Assembly: GCA_002331485.1 (NCBI GenBank)
Contig: DCYS01000003.1
Coordinates: forward strand, 139,161-203,160
Direction: 5' to 3'
From: Flavobacteriales bacterium UBA2104
GTDB lineage: Bacteria; Bacteroidota; Bacteroidia; Flavobacteriales_D; Crocinitomicaceae
Length of the DNA: 64,000 bases
The notes beneath the pieces are model-generated. The model worked only from the letters and a program-made list of their open reading frames with translations. It ran no database searches and was not told the origin of the DNA. Positions 17,277-24,920 of the stretch are shown in pieces. Position 1 is the stretch's first letter, and the number at the start of each line of letters is the position of its first letter. The position numbers were made by a program, and so were the translations under genes.

Positions 17277-17990
17277 TTATTCTTCAAAAAGTTCTGGATG
17301 GAGCAATTTATAGTGCTCTAACTTATCCTTGATGTAAGTTATCAATTCGTAATCTGATGCAGTCTTCAAAAAGTGCTCGTCTATATTTAAGAAGTGTACG
17401 AAGGCTGTAAACTGCTCCTCTTCGAGATATACCACATCATATGAAACGTACAACCTTAGAAGATCTTTGAGCACATTATTAATGTTATCCTGATGTTCCA
17501 TTTCAGCCACTTTTCTCTTCGATTGAGCCTTTTTACTGAACCTTTCGTATAATGCAGTTATCGGACTTTGCATCACATCAACACCTGTAACTGTTCGCGT
17601 TTCACGCATACTGAGCTCCTCACGCTCCTTTTTGATCGTCTCTAATGACTTTACAGGGTGTACTTCGACAGGATCATATTCCTGAAGCTTGGTAGGTAAA
17701 ACAATCAATGTATCGATTGTACATGTATCTCCTGAAGGCACATTGATGATCACTTTTTTATATCCCTGTACCGAGAAAGCAATACGATCTCCTGGATTAA
17801 CATAAACTGCAAATTTTCCTGATGGTTGACCAAAAACACCTTGCTGGGTAGTAAGATTAATGACCATTAGGTTGTAAAAACCTTTGTCATTCAGGGTATC
17901 CTTAACACTTCCTTTTAAATAAATCTCGTCACATTGCCCAAATGACAATGTATTTGACAATAATACAAATATGATAATCAAGATTCTCAC
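17277..17990 (-). CDS. Exported protein with carboxypeptidase-regulatory-like domain
   Basis: There is no ATG; possible starts are TTG at 18008 and GTG at 17990. I prefer GTG because it gives a clean signal peptide (MRILIIIFVLLSNTLSFGQ). A carboxypeptidase-regulatory-like beta sandwich follows (IYLKGSVKDTLNDKGFYNLMVINL, about 20-105). The C-terminal half is charged and helical (KKEREELSMRETRTVTGVDV; FSKKAQSKRKVAEMEHQDNINNVLKDLLRLY) with no family I recognise. Similar small proteins are common in Bacteroidota envelopes and their role is not known. It is divergent from mnmA across a 200 bp region of repeated TTTGTAA motifs. Confidence 0.65.
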   Translation of the reverse strand: MRILIIIFVLLSNTLSFGQCDEIYLKGSVKDTLNDKGFYNLMVINLTTQQGVFGQPSGKFAVYVNPGDRIAFSVQGYKKVIINVPSGDTCTIDTLIVLPTKLQEYDPVEVHPVKSLETIKKEREELSMRETRTVTGVDVMQSPITALYERFSKKAQSKRKVAEMEHQDNINNVLKDLLRLYVSYDVVYLEEEQFTAFVHFLNIDEHFLKTASDYELITYIKDKLEHYKLLHPELFEE

Positions 17991-18053
17991 AAGTACGAAT
18001 ATAAACAAAGGCTTTTGAGGTTAGTTGTATTTTAACAATACTTTAGATAGATA

Positions 18054-18177
18054 TACATTTGTAAACTATAGTTTTTACAATTTAATTACTTTTGTAAATC
18101 TATACAAGCGAAACACGTTACATTTGTAACCGATTAATTTCTTTATTATGTAAACTGAATAAAGTTCAGTAAATTTG
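18054..18177 (+). promoter_or_regulatory. Tandem TACnTTTGTAA motifs and mnmA promoter region
   Basis: TAnnTTTG boxes occur at 18054-18061, 18087-18094, 18119-18126 and 18170-18177. The first three each extend to TACnTTTGTAA and are spaced 33 and 32 bp, about three helical turns. The third lies in a 14 bp palindrome, GTTACATTTGTAAC (18117-18130). The last, TAAATTTG, is 18 nt before the mnmA ATG and is the likely -7 box. The set may be tandem promoters, operator copies, or both. Confidence 0.55.
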
Positions 18178-18195
18178 TAGCCTCAAATAGAATCG

Positions 18196-19374
18196 ATGAA
18201 ACGTGTAGTGGTAGGATTATCAGGAGGTGTAGACTCCAGTGTTGCAGCATATCTTCTTAAAGAACAGGGGTATGAAGTAATTGGTCTGTTTATGAAAAAC
18301 TGGCACGATGAAAGCGTTACCCTTTCTGATGAATGCCCATGGATCGATGATTCCAACGATGCTCTTCTTATTGCTAACACACTTAACATCCCATTTCAAG
18401 TCATTGATCTAAGTGAACAGTATAAGTCAAGAATAGTCGACTATATGTTCAATGAATACGCTAGCGGTCGTACTCCCAACCCAGATGTTCTTTGTAATCG
18501 TGAGATCAAATTCGATGTCTTTTTAGATGAAGCGATGAATCTTGGCGCAGACTATGTCGCAACAGGTCACTATTGCAGAACTATCAAGGGAGAGGATGGT
18601 AAAGTCAAATTGTTAGCAGGTGTAGATAGCAACAAGGATCAATCCTACTTCCTTTGTCAGCTCCAACAAGAGCAATTGGAAAAGGCTTTATTCCCTATTG
18701 GTCATCTTGAAAAGAAAGAGGTGCGTACGATCGCCAGTGAGGCCGGTTTGATCACTGCAGACAAAAAGGATTCTCAGGGATTATGTTTTGTCGGAAAGAT
18801 CAGCTTACCTGACTTTCTTCAGCAACAGCTCAAAGCTAAGAAAGGAGAAGTACTTGAGATCCCAGGTGACCACCCACAATTAGAAGAGTATTATTCAATT
18901 CCTCACGATATCGACCATGTTGAAGAGCTCAGCAGGCCATATAGCTTTACTAAAGATGATGGTGTTAAAGTTGCTGAACATCAAGGCGCTCACTTCTATA
19001 CAATCGGTCAACGAAAAGGGTTAAACATAGGCGGAAGACCTAACCCTTCATTTGTTGTACATACGGATACAAAAGAAAACATTGTATATTCTGGTCAAAC
19101 TGCAGAGCATAAAGCACTCAACAGAGGTGCATTAAGGATCGAAGAAGGAAGTATTACCTACACGAATCCTTCATATTCTCTGAAACAAGGAGAAACGAGA
19201 TCATATAAATTCAGAATACGCTATAGACAGCCATTGCAAACGGGGAGAATAACAGTGACTGATAATGGTGTATTTGTTCTGTTTGATGAATTTCAACGTG
19301 GTATTACTCCAGGTCAATTCTGTGCTTTTTACGACGGTGAAGAACTAATTGGATCCGGTGTCATCGCTTCCTAG
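18196..19374 (+). CDS. mnmA: tRNA-specific 2-thiouridylase MnmA
   Basis: This enzyme adds the 2-thio group to U34 of tRNAs for Lys, Glu and Gln. The 392-residue protein has the PP-loop SGGVDSS at 9-15 for ATP activation. Its two catalytic cysteines are C100 (NPDVLCNREIKF) and C197 (SQGLCFVGKI), and the target-recognition block is DSNKDQSYFL. The C-terminal beta-barrel (about 300-392) is complete. Compared with shorter homologues it has a small insertion, DECPWIDDSNDA (about 46-56), seen in many Bacteroidota copies. Its 3' end overlaps the convergent XRE gene by 30 bp. Confidence 0.97.
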   Translation: MKRVVVGLSGGVDSSVAAYLLKEQGYEVIGLFMKNWHDESVTLSDECPWIDDSNDALLIANTLNIPFQVIDLSEQYKSRIVDYMFNEYASGRTPNPDVLCNREIKFDVFLDEAMNLGADYVATGHYCRTIKGEDGKVKLLAGVDSNKDQSYFLCQLQQEQLEKALFPIGHLEKKEVRTIASEAGLITADKKDSQGLCFVGKISLPDFLQQQLKAKKGEVLEIPGDHPQLEEYYSIPHDIDHVEELSRPYSFTKDDGVKVAEHQGAHFYTIGQRKGLNIGGRPNPSFVVHTDTKENIVYSGQTAEHKALNRGALRIEEGSITYTNPSYSLKQGETRSYKFRIRYRQPLQTGRITVTDNGVFVLFDEFQRGITPGQFCAFYDGEELIGSGVIAS

Positions 19375-19752
19375 TTCAGGAATCGTTTCAATATAAGATC
19401 CATCATCGTAGTAAACAACAATTCTTTTAATGCTCTTTGGCTCAGTCACAATAGGTTCTTGGCTTATTTCTTTAGCTGAGTCCGTTCCGATCTCTTCACT
19501 TGACCTATATAAACTTTCATCTTTACTATCTGATTGCTCGGATCGCGCATCCTGACGACCTGTAACAAGCCATTTAGCGTCAACCTTAGGAAAAGCATCT
19601 AACGTTTTTTGAATGAAGTCCAGACTGGGCTTATTCCTACCAGCCATTATATGTGAAATACTTGAGCGTTGAACACCTACACGATCAGCGAACTGAGCAT
19701 TAGTAAGGCTGTTCATTTTGATTACCATTTGTAAACGATCCTTGATTGACAT
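19345..19752 (-). CDS. XRE-family helix-turn-helix regulator
   Basis: The 135-residue protein starts at the ATG at 19752; a TTG at 19761 is also in frame. The HTH_XRE domain spans about 3-60, with TNAQFADRVGVQRSSISHIMAGRNKPSLDFI as the helix-turn-helix. The rest is a polar, acidic linker (SEQSDSKDESLYRSSEEIGTD) and a short strand-rich tail (KRIVVYYDDGSYIETIPEL). The form is widespread in Flavobacteriia and its targets are not known. A palindrome GTTACAAATGTAAT overlaps its -7 box, and a related palindrome lies in front of mnmA, so it may regulate itself and possibly mnmA. Confidence 0.88.
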   Translation of the reverse strand: MSIKDRLQMVIKMNSLTNAQFADRVGVQRSSISHIMAGRNKPSLDFIQKTLDAFPKVDAKWLVTGRQDARSEQSDSKDESLYRSSEEIGTDSAKEISQEPIVTEPKSIKRIVVYYDDGSYIETIPELGSDDTGSN

Positions 19753-19775
19753 GAATGACAATATTAACTATTAGT

Positions 19776-19789
19776 GTTACAAATGTAAT
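19776..19789 (-). promoter_or_regulatory. Palindrome overlapping the -7 box of the XRE regulator
   Basis: TTACA-AA-TGTAA (19777-19788) is an inverted repeat. On the minus strand it contains TACATTTG (19780-19787), a TAnnTTTG -7 box 27 nt before the ATG. The same core occurs as a 14 bp palindrome at 18117-18130 upstream of mnmA. Confidence 0.5.
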
Positions 19790-19993
19790 GTTATTTATCT
19801 GAATTTGAAAATTGATTGATTTACATATTGCAACAAATCACATTGAGCACAGATACAACTGTCAATAATTTAGAATTAATAGAATAAGTCGATATCGTCT
19901 TTACTGTAAAACTATTGTTTCGGTAGGTCACAAAATTGCAGCAACTCCCTCCCTACTCTCAATATGTATAGACTAAATCAAAATGAGTGGACA

Positions 19994-20020
19994 TAAAAAA
20001 AGGGAGCCAAAGCTCCCTTT
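19994..20020 (-). terminator. Intrinsic terminator of the small gene at 20052-20249
   Basis: A 9 bp perfect stem, AAAGGGAGC (19999-20007) and GCTCCCTTT (20012-20020), has a 4 nt loop. On the minus strand it is followed by a run of seven T. It lies about 30 bp after the stop of the minus-strand gene. Confidence 0.85.
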
Positions 20021-20051
20021 CAAACAACAACAAACTAAATACTAGGTTGAA

Positions 20052-20249
20052 CTAGTTTTCTGAAAATCCAAAGAAGATACTTTCATCAGCAGACTTCTTT
20101 GGTTGAGGTTCTTGACGAACAACATCCATCAATTTGGCAACCTCATATATTGATAATGTACTTTTACTTCCTCTCTGAGCATGAGCTTCCAATTGTTTCT
20201 TAGCATGGGAAACCGCATTGTTGATCATAAAATTCGTATGTGTCATCAT
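20052..20249 (-). CDS. Small protein of unknown function with its own promoter and terminator
   Basis: I set the start at the ATG at 20249 (65 residues, MMTHTNFMINNAVSHAKK...), not at an in-frame upstream start at 20300, because a TAAATTTG -7 box lies at 20256-20263 on the minus strand, inside the longer reading frame. The protein is mostly helical with a basic amphipathic stretch (AVSHAKKQLEAHAQRGSKSTLSIYEVAKLMDVVRQ) and an acidic, aromatic C-terminus (ESIFFGFSEN). No signal peptide or membrane helix is seen and I recognise no family. A clean intrinsic terminator and tandem repeats in the promoter argue that it is a real gene. Confidence 0.65.
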   Translation of the reverse strand: MMTHTNFMINNAVSHAKKQLEAHAQRGSKSTLSIYEVAKLMDVVRQEPQPKKSADESIFFGFSEN

Positions 20250-20255
20250 AATTTT

Positions 20256-20284
20256 CAAATTTATATGCACTGTTACGCACTGTT
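20256..20284 (-). promoter_or_regulatory. Promoter with tandem AACAGTGC repeats
   Basis: On the minus strand a -7 box TAAATTTG (20256-20263) follows two direct repeats of AACAGTGC at 20277-20284 and 20267-20274, exactly 10 bp apart, where a -33 box would be expected. No TTG is seen at -33, so the repeats are a likely activator site. Confidence 0.5.
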
Positions 20285-20386
20285 TTTTAATAGGTTTCAC
20301 TTTTATTCAAAAAAATTGACATTTCTAAATTCTTAAATAAAGTATAAACTGTACTAAACACTTACATTATTCTGTAAAACAAACAG

Positions 20387-20845
20387 TTATGTTTTAAATT
20401 TGTTCTTTACATTTTTCTGTTTGTTCTCTCCCCTTATCTTGATCATAACTAGAATGATGATATACACTGGGGTTAGTATGAATGCGAAAAAACGTTTTAA
20501 AATGAACTTAACAGTTTTCTTCCGCTGTTTTTTTCTACTCTGCTGATCAGCCTCTTCTCCTATCTTTAATCCAAAGAAGCGTAATGCTCTTCTGAATAAA
20601 ATCTCTTCTAGTCCGTGCTCCTTTATTTCCTGTGGAGCAAATTCACTTAAGCTGTAAATGAAGCCCAAAACTCCCTTTTTAACTTCTGAAAAAGCTAATA
20701 AACTTAATTTAAGGAATAACTGCTTAATTGATATTATGGATTCCAACAGATCTAACAGTACTTCCCTATCCTCTTTGTCAATTGTTATATTCATGATAAT
20801 TGCGTTGTTTGAACAAATATCGCTGTAACTCCTTTTTTGTTTCAT
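20387..20845 (-). CDS. Small protein with a C-terminal membrane helix, unknown function
   Basis: This is 152 residues if started at the ATG at 20845. An internal ATG at 20794 (MNITIDKEDREVLL) is a good alternative because an ATATTTG sequence resembling a -7 box lies between them. The protein has an amphipathic helical N-terminal half, a very basic stretch (QQSRKKQRKKTVKFILKRF, about 101-119) and one membrane helix (FAFILTPVYIIILVMIKI, about 119-137), then a Lys-rich tail. The layout suggests a tail-anchored inner-membrane protein. It is divergent from the 20914 gene, and the 70 bp between holds ATTAAGT repeats. Confidence 0.6.
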   Translation of the reverse strand: MKQKRSYSDICSNNAIIMNITIDKEDREVLLDLLESIISIKQLFLKLSLLAFSEVKKGVLGFIYSLSEFAPQEIKEHGLEEILFRRALRFFGLKIGEEADQQSRKKQRKKTVKFILKRFFAFILTPVYIIILVMIKIRGENKQKNVKNKFKT

Positions 20846-20848
20846 ATG

Positions 20849-20915
20849 ATTAAGTAAATAAGTATGATTAAGTTGTATATTTGAATTTAATTAAGTAAAT
20901 TAAGCTAAATTAAGT
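20849..20915. repeat. Five ATTAAG(T/C) repeats between divergent genes
   Basis: ATTAAGT occurs at 20849-20855, 20867-20873, 20890-20896 and 20909-20915, and ATTAAGC at 20899-20905. All are in the same orientation and fill the intergenic space of the divergent pair 20387-20845 / 20914-22020. Spacings are 18, 23, 9 and 10 bp. The array probably forms a shared protein-binding region. Confidence 0.6.
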
Positions 20916-22020
20916 GAGGTTAGCAGGTACATATCATCCCATAACTTATTTACTAAATAAGATTCCTGAATATATTCCCGGACTGAATACGGTGGATGCC
21001 ATATGGTGTAATGCTGATAAAGATATACTTAGCTCATTTAGTTCGAAGCCAGCACAAGGCGAGACTAAATTGATGTTTCAGAAATGGCGAAATTCCAGCA
21101 AAAAACAAATTTGGTTATCAAACTTTGATCCTTTGAAGTCAGTAGATATAAGTCAAAGACAATTAAGTTTAAATGATGAAGGTGAACTTAACACACTGCT
21201 TCTATTTTTTGAGTCTCCTTATGATGAACAGCAGGATCTCATTGCAATAACATTCCCTGAAAATTTGTTTCTTCGAAATTATAACTTGGAGTTTTCTGGT
21301 CTTTCCACGCAAGAAAAATCAGTTTTGAGCAATCTCCTCTCTTCAATCTTACATACTGAGCATAAACGATGTTTAGAAGAAAAACAGTTCTTACAAGAGT
21401 TAAATGTACATTCAAAACATCAGTCTGATAAGGTCAAAACTTTAACTGCTCAGCTGTCAACGGCTGAAAACCTATACAGTTCGGCAATTCATAGTATCAT
21501 AGAGGAGCTTCTTTCATCCTATGAAAAGAAATGGGGAATTGATTTCAAATTAGATACTAAGCTCGTTAAATACTTTGCTAAAGAAAAACTTCCTCTTTCG
21601 CAGATAAAAACAAGGATCGATCAGATAGCAACGATGGCATATCACCTTAATATCGGTGAGCAAGAAATCTTACTTGATGAATCATTTATAATATCCTCGA
21701 TCGGTATGCCAGATGCTAAAGAGGTTGTCAATAGTCGAAATGACCAAAAAGATAAAGTCATAGATCTACTAAATCGATATGAAAAAGCTGCAGAACGTGT
21801 TGATGATGCTCAGGCTCCATTGAATGCTAAAGAAATAGCTAAACGTCTCGACCCTCCTGTTACTCCACCAGCAATAACTGATGCTGTAAAGAAAAACAAA
21901 CGTAAGATTGCATATTTTCTAAAACAGTATCCAGAGAAATGGAGATTGATCAGGTCTGCTATTCGACCTATTAGAGTGATCGATGAGAATGAAACTGATC
22001 AGAGATTACGAATTTCATAA
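20914..22020 (+). CDS. Uncharacterised protein with a coiled coil and C-terminal HTH-like region
   Basis: The 368-residue frame opens with GTG at 20914, the first codon after an in-frame stop; the next Met is residue 54, so GTG is the likely start. Residues 1-145 are a mixed alpha/beta domain with no motif I know. Residues 146-205 are probably a coiled coil. Residues 205-262 (KKWGIDFKLDTKLVKYF... EILLDESFII) look like the helical lid that follows the ATPase in sigma-54 activators, but no Walker motifs exist. Residues 285-350 hold an HTH-like block (APLNAKEIAKRLDPPVTPPAITDAV). I infer a transcription factor, but no family is assigned. The repeats upstream may be its own sites. Confidence 0.6.
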   Translation: MRLAGTYHPITYLLNKIPEYIPGLNTVDAIWCNADKDILSSFSSKPAQGETKLMFQKWRNSSKKQIWLSNFDPLKSVDISQRQLSLNDEGELNTLLLFFESPYDEQQDLIAITFPENLFLRNYNLEFSGLSTQEKSVLSNLLSSILHTEHKRCLEEKQFLQELNVHSKHQSDKVKTLTAQLSTAENLYSSAIHSIIEELLSSYEKKWGIDFKLDTKLVKYFAKEKLPLSQIKTRIDQIATMAYHLNIGEQEILLDESFIISSIGMPDAKEVVNSRNDQKDKVIDLLNRYEKAAERVDDAQAPLNAKEIAKRLDPPVTPPAITDAVKKNKRKIAYFLKQYPEKWRLIRSAIRPIRVIDENETDQRLRIS

Positions 22021-22082
22021 AACTGTTGAAAAATAAGGTATAACTTGAGCATTTTATGAATTGTACCGATTCACTGATTGAT

Positions 22083-22090
22083 TAAATTCG
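22083..22090 (+). promoter_or_regulatory. Probable -7 box for the DPP4-like peptidase gene
   Basis: TAAATTCG is one base off TAnnTTTG and lies 16 nt before the ATG at 22107. Confidence 0.35.
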
Positions 22091-22106
22091 TCTCAAATCA
22101 TCAGTT

Positions 22107-24401
22107 ATGCGATTGTTTCTATTTCTTTTTAGTTTAATACCATTAACTCTGCTAGCTCAGCAGGATATCGATATTCAAGAAATCATGAAAGGATATGATT
22201 TTATCGGTCATCCTCCAGAAAATATTCAATGGTCGGCTAATGGAAATGAGGTCTATTTTAATCGTCGATCAAATAATGAGAAACATCAACTGACTTACAA
22301 TGTAAGATCAAACTCCATTGATACTATAAATTCAGATGAAAAGTTCTTACTTCCTGATGATATTTTTGATGCTAGTTCTCGAAAAGCATATTTTGAAGTA
22401 AGTGAGAACACGTTATATAAAGTAATTCCTTCAAAAAACGAGAGAGAAGCCGTTTATACTAGAAAGGAAGGAATCTTTAACGTGCAACATGTTATCGATT
22501 CAGACAAAATTTATTTCCAGATCAAAAACGACCTATTCTCAATTGATACCGAGAAAAATTATTTTAAGCAGGTCACAATCACCCAGAGTGAAAAAAAAGA
22601 TGCTACTTCAAACAACTTCTTGGACAATCAGCACAAGGCTCTTTTTATTGATCGTTCGAAAAGTAATGGAAGTTCTCAATCAAAGAATACTTTTGCCGAA
22701 CTTAAAACTGATGAGCTGTCTATAAGATCTATTCAGGTCTCTCCTAATGAAAAACATTTGATCTACAGATTGAGTTCAAACTCACAACCAAGATATACTA
22801 ATGTAATGAACTTCTTATCTGAAGATGGATATGCATCTCCAGTAAAAGCAAGACCAAAAGTTGGTACAATTGAGGCTCCCAACATGAAATTAGCTGTCTA
22901 TTCTTTTGAAAAGGACTCATCATACATTCTAAGCTTTAATGATCTTGAAGGTATTAGAACTGCACCCGATTATTATAAAGAATATGGAAGACCGGAAACA
23001 CTTGAAGCTGATAAAGCACTAATCATTCACGAAGTTGATTTTTCTCCGAACGGAAAACAAGCGCTCATATCGATCAAGAGTTTTGACAATAAAGATCGAT
23101 GGCTACTATCTTACGATCTATCAAATAATAAAATGATCACTGTTGATCATCAACATGACGAAGCATGGATTGGTGGCCCGGGAATATCAGGATGGAATTA
23201 TTACAAGGGTAATATTGGTTGGATCGATGATTCTCACATCTACTTTCAAAGTGAAGAATCTGGTTACTCTCACCTGTATAGTTTCAATTTTGCAACAGGA
23301 TCCAAAGAAGCTCTAACAAACGGCGAATGGGAAATCCATGATACGAAATTAAGTAATGACAGAAGCTCTTTTTACATAACTGCAAATAAAAACCATCCTG
23401 GAAATCGATCTTTTTACAAATTAGATATTGCATCAAAAAGTTTAACTCCAATTCTAACGAAAGATGGGTCTTACGAAGTAAATATCAGTCCAGATGAAAA
23501 GTGGCTCGCAATTCGGTATTCTTATAAAAATAAGCCCTGGGAGCTTTACATTGCGAAAAACAAGTCCAATCCTGAACTCAAGCAGATAACGAAGTCAACA
23601 ACGCAAGCGTTCACCAGCATAGCATGGCAAGATCCTGAGGTCGTTAAGATCCCTACAGAAAATGGACTCCACTCCTACGCGCGACTATACGAACCAAAAA
23701 GCGACGTAAAAAATGGAGCAGCAATCATCTTTGTTCATGGTGCTGGATACTTGCAGAATGCACACAATTATTGGAGTGGTTACTACAGGGAATACATGTT
23801 TCATAATTTGTTGGTCGAAAAGGGATATACAGTTTTAGACATTGACTACAGAGCTAGTAAAGGCTATGGCAGAGATCATAGAACTGCTATCTATCGACAT
23901 ATGGGAGAAGCTGATCTAAACGACCAATTGATCGGAAAAAAATGGCTGACAGAAAAGAAAGGAATTGATCCAGAAAAAGTTGGTATTTATGGTGGGTCAT
24001 ACGGTGGATTCATTACTTTAATGGCACTTCTCAAGCACCCAGGTGAATTTCAATGTGGTGGGGCATTAAGATCTGTTACAGACTGGGCACACTATAATCA
24101 CCCGTACACCTCTAACATTTTAAATACTCCGGACTTAGACAGTCTTGCTTACAAGCGCAGCAGTCCGATTTACTTCGCTGAAGGGCTTTCAGATCGGTTG
24201 ATCATGTTTCATGGCATGATGGATGACAATGTTCAGTATCAGGATATTATTCGTTTATCTCAACGATTCATTGAACTCGGCAAGGAAAACTGGGATCTTG
24301 CAAGCTATCCTATTGAAGGACATGGATTTAAAACACCTACGAGCTGGACAGATGAATACCGACGTTTGTATAAAATGTTTAATCGATATTTACTTAAATG
24401 A
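22107..24401 (+). CDS. Exported prolyl oligopeptidase / dipeptidyl peptidase IV-like serine peptidase
   Basis: The 764-residue protein has a signal peptide (1-17, ending in LLAQ), a long beta-propeller region (about 40-510) with repeated strand motifs such as VDFSPNGKQALIS and VNISPDEKWLAIRYS, and an alpha/beta-hydrolase domain. The catalytic triad is readable: S631 in GGSYGG, D706 in MMDDNVQYQD and H739 in EGHGF, at almost the same positions as in human DPP4. It should cleave short peptides in the periplasm. The double-Glu motif that binds the peptide N-terminus in DPP4 was not identified, so exact specificity is open. It overlaps the next gene by four bases. Confidence 0.92.
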   Translation: MRLFLFLFSLIPLTLLAQQDIDIQEIMKGYDFIGHPPENIQWSANGNEVYFNRRSNNEKHQLTYNVRSNSIDTINSDEKFLLPDDIFDASSRKAYFEVSENTLYKVIPSKNEREAVYTRKEGIFNVQHVIDSDKIYFQIKNDLFSIDTEKNYFKQVTITQSEKKDATSNNFLDNQHKALFIDRSKSNGSSQSKNTFAELKTDELSIRSIQVSPNEKHLIYRLSSNSQPRYTNVMNFLSEDGYASPVKARPKVGTIEAPNMKLAVYSFEKDSSYILSFNDLEGIRTAPDYYKEYGRPETLEADKALIIHEVDFSPNGKQALISIKSFDNKDRWLLSYDLSNNKMITVDHQHDEAWIGGPGISGWNYYKGNIGWIDDSHIYFQSEESGYSHLYSFNFATGSKEALTNGEWEIHDTKLSNDRSSFYITANKNHPGNRSFYKLDIASKSLTPILTKDGSYEVNISPDEKWLAIRYSYKNKPWELYIAKNKSNPELKQITKSTTQAFTSIAWQDPEVVKIPTENGLHSYARLYEPKSDVKNGAAIIFVHGAGYLQNAHNYWSGYYREYMFHNLLVEKGYTVLDIDYRASKGYGRDHRTAIYRHMGEADLNDQLIGKKWLTEKKGIDPEKVGIYGGSYGGFITLMALLKHPGEFQCGGALRSVTDWAHYNHPYTSNILNTPDLDSLAYKRSSPIYFAEGLSDRLIMFHGMMDDNVQYQDIIRLSQRFIELGKENWDLASYPIEGHGFKTPTSWTDEYRRLYKMFNRYLLK

Positions 24402-24859
24402 CAACCATTATTATAAAGGAGCTAAAGACAATTGATGAGATGCTTGAGAGTTACGATCTCTTAACGCTTTTATATCCAACTGATTTCAGTGTAGACAAGT
24501 ACAAATCGCTTTTAGCCGAAATGCTTGAAGGAAACTACAGACAAGTTGCAGCATACGAAGGAAATAAGATCGTAGGTATTGCAGGATTAACAATAGCTAC
24601 AAAGATCTGGTCAGGAAGATACATGGATATGGATCATTTCGTAGTTTCTCGAGATCACAGATCCACTGGAGTTGGGAAAAAGATCATTAAATATGTAAAA
24701 GAACTTAGTATTCAAGAAAACTGTAAAATTTTATCTTGTGACGTTTACTCCGAGAATTTTGATGCCCAGCGGTTCTACATGAACGAACGTTTTGTTCCGA
24801 GAGGATTTCACTTTGTTCATGTAAATGATAAAAATCTAGATCTAAAAGCACACGATTAA
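24398..24859 (+). CDS. GNAT-family N-acetyltransferase
   Basis: The 153-residue protein has the GNAT core: beta-strand RYMDMDHFVVSRDHRSTGVGKKIIKYV (about 75-101) with the acetyl-CoA motif R-x-x-G-V-G-K, and a C-terminal block NFDAQRFYMNERF typical of the fold. The acceptor substrate is unknown. It overlaps the peptidase gene by four bases (ATGA), so translation is likely coupled. An amino-group acetylation role linked to peptide breakdown is conceivable but not shown. Confidence 0.88.
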   Translation: MTTIIIKELKTIDEMLESYDLLTLLYPTDFSVDKYKSLLAEMLEGNYRQVAAYEGNKIVGIAGLTIATKIWSGRYMDMDHFVVSRDHRSTGVGKKIIKYVKELSIQENCKILSCDVYSENFDAQRFYMNERFVPRGFHFVHVNDKNLDLKAHD

Positions 24860-24920
24860 TGTGAGATGGGTCAAACATTTAACAATATGAATGGTTTAAC
24901 AAGAGACAAAGATCATAGAG

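Noticed and set aside
20849..20915. ATTAAGT array as a CRISPR or origin-like iteron set
   Set aside because: Units are only 7 bp, spacing is irregular, there are no unique spacers, and no cas, rep or dnaA gene is near. A regulatory array fits better.
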